64,000 nucleotides of DNA from Cytophagaceae bacterium (GCA_027490155.1 JAIXYP010000007.1:1-64000), one strand, 5' to 3'; shown: positions 1-8,952, counted from the stretch's first letter. The notes: a model not told the origin generated them from the letters alone. Translations and numbers: made by a program.

Positions 1-120
1 GTGCCTGCCTCTCCATCAGCCGATGGTACCCAGCCAATCGATATCACCGCATTGCCTGCTGGTCGCTACATGGTTAGCCTCAAGGGTAGTGGTAGTTATC
101 AGGCGCTGGTGGTGCAGTAA
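1..120 (+). CDS. C-terminal end of a T9SS cargo protein (partial)
   Basis: The reading frame is open from base 1 and stops at TAA 118-120, giving 39 residues of an incomplete gene. The tail contains IDITALPAGRYMVSLKGSG and ends in ALVVQ. This is the usual ending of a type A T9SS sorting domain: a 'hydrophobic-D-h-h-LPAGxYhhxh' strand, a basic turn and a last short beta strand. The protein is therefore probably exported and sorted to the outer membrane or medium. What it does cannot be told because the functional part lies upstream of the window. A hairpin that could end its transcript follows at 153-190. Confidence 0.8.
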   Translation: MPASPSADGTQPIDITALPAGRYMVSLKGSGSYQALVVQ

Positions 121-152
121 TTTCTGCCCCATTTTGCTAGATTCTAAATCCT

Positions 153-196
153 AAACCGCCTTTGTCACGTTAGTATGATAGGGGCGGTTTTGGTTT
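153..196 (+). terminator. Probable intrinsic terminator
   Basis: An 8-bp inverted repeat (AAACCGCC at 153-160 and GGCGGTTT at 183-190, loop of 22) is followed by a T-rich stretch. It lies 33 bases after the stop of the partial cargo gene. The T-tract is interrupted by G, so termination may be incomplete. Confidence 0.5.
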
Positions 197-328
197 TGTT
201 TGCATCTGTTGGGGCTACTTGACCTTTGTTCTTGCTAAGTGACCTAACACAAAACATGCCCTTATGATCTGGTTTGACAAACCATTAACATCCTGATCTG
301 GTTACTATTATTACCTTGCTTGTATCAA

Positions 329-718
329 ATGCTAAGTGGGTCAGCCGAAGTTTGTTTTACTCAGTTTGGCGGGCAATGGCTAGTCCATTTCTTTCGACCC
401 ATAATCCCTGTTCTGACTAACATGAAAGTCCCCTTCAAACTCTGTAACCGAACCAAAGCACTGCTTTTTGCAGACGTTATCGGCATGGAAGGGGCAGCAG
501 AGCAGTTGGCACCATCGGACAGTCAGGATGTGATAGCGGTCAATGCATTGTTACCCGCGGATCAGATATCGACACAGGTTAACGCCGTCAATTATCAGCT
601 TGAAGAAGATAGGCTGTTGCTAAAAGGGCGTATCAAGGAGCTCGATCATATCATTATGCCTATTGTGCTCCGCCTAAACCCTAAGGTCCGGTCCACACCT
701 AGCCCCGAATTGGTATAG
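329..718 (+). CDS. Hypothetical protein, doubtful
   Basis: This open frame of 129 codons from ATG 329 has no family I recognise. A TTG at 320 and an ATG at 422 are alternative starts. The second half (from about residue 50) looks more protein-like, with a predicted helix containing LEEDRLLLKGRIKELD. The first half is unremarkable, and there is no signal peptide or clear membrane segment. The gene stands alone between a terminator-like hairpin and a gene on the opposite strand. It could be a real small gene or chance open frame. Confidence 0.35.
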   Translation: MLSGSAEVCFTQFGGQWLVHFFRPIIPVLTNMKVPFKLCNRTKALLFADVIGMEGAAEQLAPSDSQDVIAVNALLPADQISTQVNAVNYQLEEDRLLLKGRIKELDHIIMPIVLRLNPKVRSTPSPELV

Positions 719-798
719 GGAATTTGTTCCTATGGTCCCTGACAAATCAACTTGGGTTGCTTTGTTGGTTCTGGTTTTTCTGAAAAGGGAAAGTGCTG

Positions 799-1428
799 CT
801 AGTTTTTTCTGTTGGCTTGCCTGCCCGCTTCATGCTTATAATACTGCTGCATCCGGAGGATCAAGGCAGGGAAGGATAGGGGAGAACTTGGAGCCATGAA
901 TCTGGCTTTAGGGCCGCCTTCTTGGGCCTGCCATCGCTCGAGTACATTAGCTATTTTGACCGTGTAAAGTAAGGTTGATTTTAGGGCTGGTATCATCGTC
1001 AAGAGACCGATAAGGCAAAAGACGCCGTTAAGGATCAAGTTGGCACTATGTAGCGAAATAGCCCGTGCCACTGCAACCGAAACACAGAAGTACACAAAAA
1101 AACCAACTGTATAGTTTCCGCAAAACCGAAACCAGCTGTATTCGTCGTTACGGATATTGGCAGCTAACCGTGTGCACTCGGTGCCAATGGTGGTGCTGAT
1201 AAAGGCTAGGTAGGCCATCAGGGCGGCGATAGCGACAAAATAATCCAGAAAACTAAACCGATCTGGTCCTTGGCTTGGACCCAAGGAAATCAGGCCAATG
1301 GCCAACAAAGGAGCCAATACGGTGCCCAAAGCCAGTAACCATAGTGGCCTAGTCGCTATCCAGGTAAAGGCTGGCCGATGTTTGACGGTCAGATCTGAGT
1401 CGGCTTGTGAGGATGAATTGCTTGGCAT
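799..1428 (-). CDS. Hypothetical integral membrane protein
   Basis: This 209-residue protein has four strongly hydrophobic segments: about 28-50, 64-82, 107-126 and 131-150. Its N-terminus is polar and its C-terminus short and basic (KHEAGRQANRKN). I do not recognise a family. It is a single gene on the - strand, with its 5' end facing the CHASE2 gene across 240 bases. The two may share a regulatory region, but no promoter is clear on this side. The consistent membrane topology makes it a likely real gene; its function is unknown. Confidence 0.6.
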   Translation of the reverse strand: MPSNSSSQADSDLTVKHRPAFTWIATRPLWLLALGTVLAPLLAIGLISLGPSQGPDRFSFLDYFVAIAALMAYLAFISTTIGTECTRLAANIRNDEYSWFRFCGNYTVGFFVYFCVSVAVARAISLHSANLILNGVFCLIGLLTMIPALKSTLLYTVKIANVLERWQAQEGGPKARFMAPSSPLSFPALILRMQQYYKHEAGRQANRKN

Positions 1429-1669
1429 GATGATCGGCCTACAAACCTACTAAAGGCCTGTCGTGTTGTGGGTCAAACTGGAAGGATCATCCTAAAATAA
1501 CTTGATTTGCCCCTAACAAGTTCGTATCTAGTGACGCCTAACTACATTGGGTTAGGGCTTTTGACTCTGGAATCGGGTCGGTTATTGTCAGAGTCTTACG
1601 CTGAATAGCTGACTTACTATTTACGATTGCCCTAGTGATTGCGCCCTTACCCACACCCTCAGGACCGTA

Positions 1670-2923
1670 ATGGAAAGCGAAATAGCTGATAAATCATCCA
1701 AACGTAGTCTGCGGCACTATATGCGCCATGCGTTCTGGTGCACTACGTTCGTCTATGCGGGTTTGGCTTTGTTGTTTTGGCTCCCTGTCCAATTCGAGGG
1801 TCTTAATCCGCTGAGCGATGCCCTAAAGGACTTTGAGTTCACGGATGTGATCTATAGCCAGATCAAAGATCCTGCCCCTGCGGATACCAATATTGTGATT
1901 GTGAACATTGGGGAGTTGGATACTTACGGAATGGCAATGTTGGTTAACCGCATCGCAGATGATGACCCAACAGTAGTCGGTATTGATGCCATCTTTAATA
2001 ACCCCAACCGAAATTTGCCTGCTGACAGTGCCCTAGCCATTGCATTTGGACGCCTTCGTTGTTTGGTGTTGGCCTGCAAAGCAGATCAGTATAATGCGCA
2101 GACCGGTCAGTTTGACTCGGTAGTTGGCCCTGTGCCCAGCCTTGGTAATGGTGCGCACCTGGGCTTTGCCAACTTCATCACGGAAGAGCAAGATTACGGT
2201 AACACCAGCCGTGATTTCACACCCGCTGTGCAACTAGCAGGTGGAAAACCCCTCTATGCCCTCAGCCTCGAGATGTGCCGCCATGCCTACCCTGGGCAAG
2301 CCAAAGTCCTGATTGATCGAGGCACAGCTGTCGAAACGATTGACTATAGCAGGCGCGAGTCTGAATATTATTACCTAGACTGGCAGCAGGCTACTGATTC
2401 TGAGAATCAGTTTAGCTTTCGCAATAAAGTGGTGCTGCTGGGTTTTTTGGGTAGGTATCTGGGTGACCCTAGCATACAGGATAAGTTCTTCACGCCGATG
2501 AATCCGAAGTATGCGGGCCGTTCAGTCCCAGATATGTTCGGAGTAGTGGTTCATGCCAATATCATCTCCCAAATCAAGGAAGGGCGGTTTATCAACCAAT
2601 TACCAGACTGGCTTGGGTTACTTTTGGGCTTTATTGTCGTATATATCAACGTCTTGGGCTTCTACTACGTCAATACCCAGCTTTCGGCTTGGTATGACCT
2701 GGTGACCAAGACGATCCAGCTATTGGAGACCATCCTGATTTTGTACCTCGTAATTGTGGTTTATCACCTCTACAACATCCATCTAGATCTGACCGTTGCT
2801 ATCGGTGCGTTAGTCTTGAGTGGAGACCTATTGGAGGTATATACAGGTGCTTTTACACTGATAAATCAGTATTTGACAAAAAAATTCGCCAACTTTAATC
2901 TTGGTTTCCGGACCAAAGCTTGA
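1670..2923 (+). CDS. CHASE2-domain membrane sensor without an output domain
   Basis: The 417 residues have one membrane helix near 24-41, a long extracytoplasmic domain (about 45-300) and two or three membrane helices near 310-335 and 345-390. This is the CHASE2 arrangement. Family features visible are a beta strand with NIVIVNIGELD, then LVNRIADDDPTVVGIDAIF, and a later strand with NKVVLLGFLGRY. CHASE2 is normally the input half of adenylate cyclases or histidine kinases. Here the protein ends about 25 residues after the last helix, so no kinase, cyclase or other output domain is present. The next gene is FecR-like, a common CHASE2 neighbour. The signal sensed is unknown. Confidence 0.75.
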   Translation: MESEIADKSSKRSLRHYMRHAFWCTTFVYAGLALLFWLPVQFEGLNPLSDALKDFEFTDVIYSQIKDPAPADTNIVIVNIGELDTYGMAMLVNRIADDDPTVVGIDAIFNNPNRNLPADSALAIAFGRLRCLVLACKADQYNAQTGQFDSVVGPVPSLGNGAHLGFANFITEEQDYGNTSRDFTPAVQLAGGKPLYALSLEMCRHAYPGQAKVLIDRGTAVETIDYSRRESEYYYLDWQQATDSENQFSFRNKVVLLGFLGRYLGDPSIQDKFFTPMNPKYAGRSVPDMFGVVVHANIISQIKEGRFINQLPDWLGLLLGFIVVYINVLGFYYVNTQLSAWYDLVTKTIQLLETILILYLVIVVYHLYNIHLDLTVAIGALVLSGDLLEVYTGAFTLINQYLTKKFANFNLGFRTKA

Positions 2924-3073
2924 CGGCAAGTCAAAGTGCGACGATGAGGCACAGCCAAGGCTTGATATCTTCTCTCCCCATCTGACAACTGTTCGGTTAA
3001 TCCAGCTCATGGCCCTTAGCATAATCACACTAAGGTACTGGCAGACAAAACCTGAATACAACCATCACTGACA

Positions 3074-4066
3074 ATGAAGCAGTTTTCTACACCAATCTTC
3101 AAGCTGACCGCCTCCTTTCTGGGTATCCTGGCACTGGTCTTTTCTAGTTCGGTGGCGATGGCCCAAAGCCCAGCCACCACTACAGAGGTCTTATTCAAGG
3201 TCCTAGCCGCTCAAGGAGATGTCGCAACCTCAAAGGCAACCGAGGTGACTAAACTAGCAGCGGGTAAGTCCTTGTATCGGGACCAGATTGTTACTGTTAC
3301 AGGCAAAAGCTACCTAGGCCTGGTGCACAAAACGGGCAAAGCCATCGAGATCCGTGAGCCTGGCACTTATAAGGTCTGGGACTTAGATGCGGTCGTGACT
3401 AACACGGCCAGCACCAGCCTAACCAAAAAGTATGCAAAGTACGTCTTTGGCGAGCTCCAACGAGAGGACGACAAGGGGATGCGCAAAAATCACCAACAGT
3501 ACATGGCTGTGACGGGAGCCGTGAGTCGCGCTGCTGCCAAAACGGGTGTCGTCAAGGCTTATATCCCTGCCAGTACTACTATTAGTGATGGTATCCCAAC
3601 CAGCTTAAGCTGGGCCCCAGTTGCTAATGCTGGTGGATATGTCGTTACCATTCAGGATATGTTCGACACCATCGTGTGGCAAAAAGAAACCACTGACACC
3701 ACCTTGGCAGTTGACTTTAACGAGCTCAAAGGCTTGGCCAACACACGCACTGGCATCATCAAGGTTGGCACCAAGGCCCGAGGTATGAAAAATGCCATCG
3801 GCTACCCGATCAAACTATTGCCTGAGCTAGAGGCCACCAAACTCAAACAAGAGCTGGACGAATACAGCAAACAAAACAACCCGAACGACGAGTCCACCCC
3901 GCTTAATGACTTGGTGCAGGGTTACTTCTTCGAAAGTGCTGGGCTGAACCTCAATGCTCTTGCCTCGTTCCGTTCAGCTATGGTCAAAGCCCCAGAGGTT
4001 GAGGATTATAAACTCCAGTACCAAGACTACCTGATGCGTACCGGCCTACTAGTCGTTAAGGAGTAG
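3074..4066 (+). CDS. Secreted FecR-like domain protein
   Basis: The 330 residues begin with a signal peptide (hydrophobic core about 12-28, likely cleavage after AMA at 30). Residues about 37-110 match the FecR-type beta domain, with an opening strand FKVLAAQGDV, then LAAGKSLYRDQIVTVTGKSYLGLV and a G-x-x-hEIREPGTY turn. Residues 170-245 look like an Ig/FN3-type sandwich, and the last 70 are helical and TPR-like. It follows the CHASE2 gene by 150 bases and ends at a strong terminator, so the two probably form one unit. A role as periplasmic partner of the CHASE2 sensor is inference. Confidence 0.7.
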   Translation: MKQFSTPIFKLTASFLGILALVFSSSVAMAQSPATTTEVLFKVLAAQGDVATSKATEVTKLAAGKSLYRDQIVTVTGKSYLGLVHKTGKAIEIREPGTYKVWDLDAVVTNTASTSLTKKYAKYVFGELQREDDKGMRKNHQQYMAVTGAVSRAAAKTGVVKAYIPASTTISDGIPTSLSWAPVANAGGYVVTIQDMFDTIVWQKETTDTTLAVDFNELKGLANTRTGIIKVGTKARGMKNAIGYPIKLLPELEATKLKQELDEYSKQNNPNDESTPLNDLVQGYFFESAGLNLNALASFRSAMVKAPEVEDYKLQYQDYLMRTGLLVVKE

Positions 4067-4097
4067 GTTCAATTTACGATCCTGACTAATCAATCTT

Positions 4098-4146
4098 AAT
4101 CCACCTTTTGTCGCTAGAATGCTGGCCTCAGGAGGTGGATTTTTTA
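4098..4146 (+). terminator. Intrinsic terminator after the FecR-like gene
   Basis: AATCCACCT at 4098-4106 pairs perfectly with AGGTGGATT at 4133-4141, followed by a run of T to 4145. An ATG at 4119 inside the loop opens a frame into the next gene, but its position in a terminator loop argues against it as the true start. Confidence 0.8.
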
Positions 4147-4229
4147 TGCCTTTGGAGTTATATGGTGCCAATGGTGCCAAACCGTTGTGCCCTGATTGCT
4201 GTTATTGCTACAGATCAACCCACCTGCTC

Positions 4230-4913
4230 ATGACTTACTTTTCGCCCAAGTTCATTGCCTTCTTTAAGGGCCTGCAAGCCAACAACACCAGCGAGTGGTT
4301 TGCCGATCATAAGCGTGATTACGAGAATGAAGTCAAGAAGCCCTTTATTGCTTTCCTGACTGACCTTATCGCCAGGGCGCAAGTAGATGAGCCAGAGTTG
4401 CAACAACTGCCTAAGGATGCCGTCTTCCGGATCAATCGGGATGTGCGGTTCAGCAAGGACAAACGGCCTTACAAAGAGCATGTGTCAGCCATCATCAACC
4501 GGTACGGCAAGAAGAGCCCGCTGCCAGGTTTTTACCTACAGTTTGGTGGGTCTGAGGCTTGGATAGGTGGTGGGGCTTATGAGATCGAGAAGGAGGCATT
4601 GGCCAACATTCGGTCCGAAATCCATTATAACGGCGCTGAGTTTCGGGAGCTTTTGGCTGCCGATCCCTTTAAGCAGCACTATGGTGGTGTCCTACTAGGT
4701 GATCGGAATAAGATATTGCCAGAGCCCTACAAATCAGCTGTGGCGGATGAGCCTTATTTAGCCAACAAGCAGTTCTATTATATGGCAACCTTGCCGTCAC
4801 AGGAGCTTTTGTTGCGGCCAGACCTGCTGGACTATGTATATGCCCACATGATAGCTGCAAGGCCGATAAATGCCTTTCTGACGCTTGCTATGCAGCCCGG
4901 GCAAGAAGGGTAG
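4230..4913 (+). CDS. DUF2461 / TIGR02453 family protein
   Basis: The 227-residue protein begins MTYFSPKFIAFFKGL, the normal start of this family. Family features are the opening 'FxxFFKxLxxNNxxEWFxxHKxxYE' segment and RINRDVRFSKDKRPYKEH around residues 70-87. The frame is open upstream to 4119, but that start lies inside a terminator hairpin and would add 37 unrelated residues, so ATG 4230 is preferred. The family is widespread and its biochemical role is not established. The gene converges on yidD, with only eight bases between the two stops. Confidence 0.85.
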   Translation: MTYFSPKFIAFFKGLQANNTSEWFADHKRDYENEVKKPFIAFLTDLIARAQVDEPELQQLPKDAVFRINRDVRFSKDKRPYKEHVSAIINRYGKKSPLPGFYLQFGGSEAWIGGGAYEIEKEALANIRSEIHYNGAEFRELLAADPFKQHYGGVLLGDRNKILPEPYKSAVADEPYLANKQFYYMATLPSQELLLRPDLLDYVYAHMIAARPINAFLTLAMQPGQEG

Positions 4914-4921
4914 GGGTTTCG

Positions 4922-5176
4922 CTATGGAACAGGGTCATAGCCATGCCCTCCCCAAGGGTGGCAACGCCCGATGCGTTTGAGCCCAAGTCCCAGGCCTTTG
5001 ATGGGGCCATGTTTCTGGAGAGCCTCTTGCATGTATCGGCTACAAGTAGGTTGATAGCGGCAGTTAGCTCCCAAGTAGGGTGATATCAGGATCTGATAGA
5101 GCCGCACCAAAAGGAGTAACACCTTTACGATTGCCCATTTGACCCAGCCTAGCACTGACCGATTTGCCATACCCAA
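4922..5176 (-). CDS. yidD: Membrane protein insertion efficiency factor YidD
   Basis: The 84-residue protein has the whole YidD signature: an N-terminal amphipathic segment ([20 protein letters not shown]), the Cys pair in [15 protein letters not shown], then [22 protein letters not shown]. YidD helps YidC/Sec insert inner-membrane proteins and acts at the cytoplasmic face. Two in-frame ATG codons lie two residues apart, and either could start it. On the - strand a TACCTTTA box lies near 5220 and is a possible -7 element. It is not linked here to yidC or rnpA, its usual partners in many bacteria. Confidence 0.93.
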   Translation of the reverse strand: MGMANRSVLGWVKWAIVKVLLLLVRLYQILISPYLGANCRYQPTCSRYMQEALQKHGPIKGLGLGLKRIGRCHPWGGHGYDPVP

Positions 5177-5643
5177 ATATCGGTCCTTTTGCCTAGATTC
5201 TAGTCGTGGTAACTAAGCTAAAGGTACAGCTGGACTAGTTGGATCACCTTTATGGCCAAATGAGGGCCGTTTAGTCAGAAATTTGAGCAGAAACTAGGAA
5301 TTTATTTGATTAGTATTTGGTCATTTGGTTTTTTGGTGCCTAATTAGAGCATCGGGTGTTTGACGGAAATCTAATCAAAGTTCTGACGGATAATCTGATG
5401 GTGGCATAAGCAAGCCTACCGAATATCACCAGCATATTACTGGCCAGTGCTATTTATTTTGCCTAGCTTGCCTTTGGTCCATCCGCCTTTGTAACTTGAC
5501 CCAGTCATCTAATTGCACGGCCTAGCAGGCCAGACCACCCACCAACATCAACCTTCTCGTCGCCAAACGAATACCTCCTTGGCGCTCTATTAGGACCAAC
5601 AACCGACATACCTTCACCTTACTAATATAGACCGCATCCGCCC
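5177..5643. other. Intergenic region between yidD and recA with inverted and direct repeats
   Basis: No gene is seen in these 467 bases. They contain a perfect 9-bp inverted repeat (TTTGATTAG at 5305-5313, CTAATCAAA at 5371-5379). They also hold an imperfect direct repeat, TGACGGA-AATCTAAT at 5361-5375 and TGACGGAT-AATCTGAT at 5384-5399. Both could be protein-binding sites for recA control. No canonical -33/-7 pair for recA was found. Confidence 0.45.
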
Positions 5644-6732
5644 ATGGCAGCCGCAGAAAAAGTAGTCAAAGACACCGCCAAAGACCAAGCCGAAAAAGAG
5701 CGCAACGAAAAGCTCAAGGCCCTCCAGCTCACGATCGACAAGATTGACAAAGCCTATGGCAAGGGCACTGTCATGAAGCTGTCTGACAACAAGGTGGTGG
5801 ACATCGGAGCTATTTCCACAGGCTCACTAGGGTTGGATATCGCCCTAGGTATTGGTGGTTTGCCGCGTGGCCGTGTAGTCGAGATCTATGGCCCAGAATC
5901 TTCAGGTAAAACAACCTTGACGCTCCATGCCATTGCTGAGGCGCAGAAGTTGGGTGGCCTAGCTGCCTTTATTGATGCGGAACATGCCTTTGACAAAACC
6001 TACGCCGAGAAACTAGGCATCGATACCGAAAACCTCCTGATTGCCCAGCCAGACAATGGTGAGCAAGCCCTAGAGATTGCCGAGCACCTGATTCGCTCTG
6101 GTGCCATTGACATCATCGTGATTGACTCAGTAGCGGCCCTAGTGCCTAAGGCTGAGCTCGAAGGTGATATGGGTGATAGCAAGATGGGTCTGCAAGCTCG
6201 TTTAATGTCACAAGCCCTGCGTAAACTCACAGGTGCCATCAATAAAACTAACTGTACCTGTATCTTCATCAACCAGTTGCGGGACAAGATAGGCGTTAGC
6301 TATGGCAGCCCAGAGACCACCACAGGTGGTAATGCGCTGAAGTTCTATGCCTCCGTGCGCCTAGACATCCGCCGCCTAGCCCAGCTGAAGGATGGTGACA
6401 ATGTATTTGGTAACCGGACCAAGGTCAAGGTGGTCAAGAACAAGGTAGCACCACCGTTCAAAGTCGTTGAGTTTGATATATTGTACGGCGAAGGCATCAG
6501 CAAAGTTGGTGAGATCATCGACCTAGGTGTAGAGCTGGAGATCATCAAGAAGTCAGGTAGCTGGTATAGCTACGAAACCAGCAAACTAGCCCAAGGCCGC
6601 GACTCCGTCCGGACCATGCTGCTAGACAACCCAGAGCTCAGCCTCGAGATCGAAACCAAGGTGCGCAACAAGGTCAAGGAGTTGACCGCCGCCGGTCCTA
6701 TTGCCGCCCCATTTGAGGATAATGACGAGTAG
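5644..6732 (+). CDS. recA: Recombinase A
   Basis: The 362-residue protein is full length and colinear with RecA. It forms ATP-dependent filaments on single-stranded DNA for strand exchange and stimulates self-cleavage of LexA-type repressors. Walker A is GPESSGKT at 83-90, Walker B is in [11 protein letters not shown], and the L2 region holds [20 protein letters not shown]. The N-terminus carries about 25 extra charged residues, as often seen in this phylum, and the C-terminus is acidic (FEDNDE). It is a single gene ended by a strong terminator. An XRE-S24 regulator with a possible RecA-stimulated cleavage site lies 8 kb downstream. Confidence 0.99.
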   Translation: MAAAEKVVKDTAKDQAEKERNEKLKALQLTIDKIDKAYGKGTVMKLSDNKVVDIGAISTGSLGLDIALGIGGLPRGRVVEIYGPESSGKTTLTLHAIAEAQKLGGLAAFIDAEHAFDKTYAEKLGIDTENLLIAQPDNGEQALEIAEHLIRSGAIDIIVIDSVAALVPKAELEGDMGDSKMGLQARLMSQALRKLTGAINKTNCTCIFINQLRDKIGVSYGSPETTTGGNALKFYASVRLDIRRLAQLKDGDNVFGNRTKVKVVKNKVAPPFKVVEFDILYGEGISKVGEIIDLGVELEIIKKSGSWYSYETSKLAQGRDSVRTMLLDNPELSLEIETKVRNKVKELTAAGPIAAPFEDNDE

Positions 6733-6756
6733 TGGTTAGTTATTTATTTTGATTGG

Positions 6757-6782
6757 AACCCGTCGGAAGGCGGGTTTTTTTG
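6757..6782 (+). terminator. Intrinsic terminator of recA
   Basis: AACCCGTC (6757-6764) pairs with GGCGGGTT (6769-6776) around a GGAA tetraloop, with one G-T pair, and a run of seven T follows. It starts 25 bases after the recA stop. Confidence 0.92.
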
Positions 6783-6931
6783 TTGGGGAAGGTGGTTTTT
6801 TGTTAACGAGGTATCTCGGTAATTGTATTTTTCATTTGGAGGTTATTAAGACATACTACTGCCATGTTTCTTAATTAACCCAAATTCCGCCACCCTTTTG
6901 CAACTGCTTTGTCTCGCAAATTAGAAGCTGC

Positions 6932-7168
6932 TCATTTTTGGGCTCCTTTGCTCGATAGGTTATCATAATCAATAGAAGCATGACCTTCAATGGGTAAGTT
7001 ATCTTCAATGACTTTTAGGTTTTCTTCATCATATTCAGACTTAGTAACGGCTAGTACACCTGCTGTTTTATTACTGATTACTTCGGTGTAATGTCAGTGG
7101 GCATCTGAGGGGCCCAAATAGGTAATATTATAAACAGACAAGTACCCATGGTCATTATCATTTGGCAT
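6932..7168 (-). pseudogene. Remnant of a small unknown gene with one in-frame TGA
   Basis: Read on the - strand from ATG at 7168, the frame encodes about 79 codons ending at TGA 6934-6932. It is interrupted by one TGA at 7096-7094 within LGPSDAH*HYTEVISNK. Both sides are convincingly protein-like, for example ITYLGPSDAH before the stop and KSEYDEENLKVIEDNLPIEG after it. A single G-to-A change from TGG would explain the stop. Upstream (7169 to about 7260) a different frame reads LVFEIISSFIYAK, which suggests an additional frameshift. I do not recognise the family. The DNA looks richer in A+T than its neighbours, which could reflect transfer. Confidence 0.5.
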
Positions 7169-7284
7169 AAATGAAAGAGCTAATAATCTCAAATACTAGC
7201 TGGGATACTATATCACCTTTGACATGTGTAGGATGTATTTGCCTTTTGACTAAGCCAAGTCTTTGCCGTTGCCACCAAGCTCAA

Positions 7285-8130
7285 TCAAATCCCCATCCAC
7301 AACAAATAAGCGCCTGCCACTATTCCACTAATCACCCCGCTTACAAGCCAGAAGCTTAACAAGCCACGGGCAATGGCGCCCCAGCGTTTGCCTGGGCTGC
7401 CATAGACCTGACCAAAGGCATAAGGTATATAGATCAACGAAATAACGCCAGTCCCGGCTTGCAGCAAAAAGCCTAGGTCTGAGTTCTGCTGAGAGATTAG
7501 TAAACAGATCAGTGTATAGGGTAACACGATGGCAGAGCTACCTGCTTGGATATAGGTGAAGGCTACCAAATGCTCCGCATAAGTGAGGCGTAGGTATTTA
7601 AACAATTGGTAAAGCGCCAAGCCAAACAATGGCAAAAACATCAAGTTGGCGATACTCATGATATTGCCATTGGATAGGATATCACCAATTTCTTTAATGA
7701 TTTGTTGGCTCCGCTCGGCATTGCCAATCTTTAGGTCAGGATCACGCCCTATTTGGCGCATCAGCTCGTCTACCATAAAGGTGGCTAGGTAGGTCGAGAT
7801 TGCTAAGATCAGGGCCAATAACCGAAGTGGATTGGTATAGGTACGGGTGTTACCCATCCAATAGGTGTGGACTACTTTCCCTGGCCTGAGGACAAGATCA
7901 AGGGCGGTGCGCAGGATGCCTTTGTCCAGATCGAACACATCAGTAACGGCCTCAAAAACCATGGCATTGCTAATACGACCAAGGCGTTTCTGGCCACAGT
8001 TGGGGCAATAGGCGTTGTTGTGTTTGGTTTGGCACGTAACACATGGTCGCACCCTGATATCATTTTCGGGAACAGCATGTTCTGCGCCTTGGCCAGAAGT
8101 GGTCAAATTGGGAGGCATTCCGATGGCCAT
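7285..8130 (-). CDS. DUF3667-type membrane protein with N-terminal zinc ribbon
   Basis: The 281-residue protein starts with a cytoplasmic zinc ribbon: Cys30 and Cys33 (CVTC), Cys42 and Cys45 (YCPNCGQ). A segment like 'TALDLVLRPGKVVHTYWMGNTRTYTNPLRLL' in family pattern follows. About five hydrophobic helices come after it, at roughly 100-120, 150-172, 183-215, 220-240 and 255-278. This architecture matches DUF3667 proteins, which are common in Bacteroidota and whose function is unknown. It stands on the - strand upstream of the broken gene, and its last codons end right beside the remnant. A Met five residues in is an alternative start. Confidence 0.8.
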   Translation of the reverse strand: MAIGMPPNLTTSGQGAEHAVPENDIRVRPCVTCQTKHNNAYCPNCGQKRLGRISNAMVFEAVTDVFDLDKGILRTALDLVLRPGKVVHTYWMGNTRTYTNPLRLLALILAISTYLATFMVDELMRQIGRDPDLKIGNAERSQQIIKEIGDILSNGNIMSIANLMFLPLFGLALYQLFKYLRLTYAEHLVAFTYIQAGSSAIVLPYTLICLLISQQNSDLGFLLQAGTGVISLIYIPYAFGQVYGSPGKRWGAIARGLLSFWLVSGVISGIVAGAYLLWMGI

Positions 8131-8213
8131 AGGTGCTTAGGTTGTAATAGCTGTCGCCATACAATCTTAGCCAATTGTCCTGAACTATCGTAAGGTGCCT
8201 GCGAATTTGTCGG

Positions 8214-8738
8214 CTATTCGCCCCCAGCGGCCCATGCTTTGATGGGGGCTAACTGTGCAGTTTTAGCTGATGTTTCGCCATAGTAGGTGACTTCGCCTTC
8301 TTTGCGCACCCCAACGAATACTTGATCCGTTTTTTGTTCTACCACCACGATGAAGTTGGTAACGTCGCAATTGTGTTGCTCGCAGGCACGGGCGATTACA
8401 AATCCGTCTTTGACCTCAATGGGGGACTCTACCTTCCAAACACCTAGCATATAGTCATACTCGGCACCCATCAGTGCTTGCAGGCGACGTGCTAGTCTTA
8501 TATCGTCAAATAGCCGAACGCCCTTAGGGTATTTTTTGTCGTAGGCCACCAGATAGGCCAGTTCGTGCTCTTGGATATTGCCAGCTTTGTCCACTCCAAC
8601 GGCTACTGAGTCGATTGGTGGGCTGAGGGCTTCGATGGTGGCCTCGTCCGTTTTGCGCTCGGCATCGCAGCCCGCAAGGGCGTAGGCGAAGGCCAGTATC
8701 ATGATGGAGGCAAGTAGATTGGTGGTTTGGCTTGTCAT
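8214..8738 (-). CDS. Lipoprotein with an Ivy-like CxxHxC motif
   Basis: The 174-residue protein begins with a lipoprotein signal peptide, hydrophobic up to the lipobox LAGC with Cys24, so it should be membrane-anchored. The C-terminal half has a short helix (RLARRLQALMG), a strand-rich region and Cys119-E-Q-His122-N-Cys124, followed by NFIVVVEQKTDQVFVGV. The CxxHxC loop followed by a hydrophobic strand is the hallmark of Ivy, the periplasmic inhibitor of C-type lysozyme (CKPHDC in E. coli). The rest is not clearly similar, so the match is to the motif and likely fold, not a firm family call. It is separated from the DUF3667 gene by about 80 bases. Confidence 0.6.
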   Translation of the reverse strand: MTSQTTNLLASIMILAFAYALAGCDAERKTDEATIEALSPPIDSVAVGVDKAGNIQEHELAYLVAYDKKYPKGVRLFDDIRLARRLQALMGAEYDYMLGVWKVESPIEVKDGFVIARACEQHNCDVTNFIVVVEQKTDQVFVGVRKEGEVTYYGETSAKTAQLAPIKAWAAGGE

Positions 8739-8952
8739 AGGTAGGGCAGCAAACAGGCTTGGAGATAGCGCCTGCGTTTATTGGTACTAAGGTAGCCAAT
8801 CTGGATCAGCCTGCGCCTGATTTTATGCAGCTATCGGGCTGATATTATAGGTTTCAGGGCATATGTATCTGTTGTTGGCATTGCCTTTTGCCTCATCCAA
8901 TTGATGGCTAAACATAACCAGCCCATCCAGTTCTGAACTTGATGCGAGGATA

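Noticed and set aside
4119-4229. An upstream ATG that would extend the DUF2461 protein by 37 residues
   Set aside because: It lies in the loop of a strong terminator, and the extra residues do not resemble the family.
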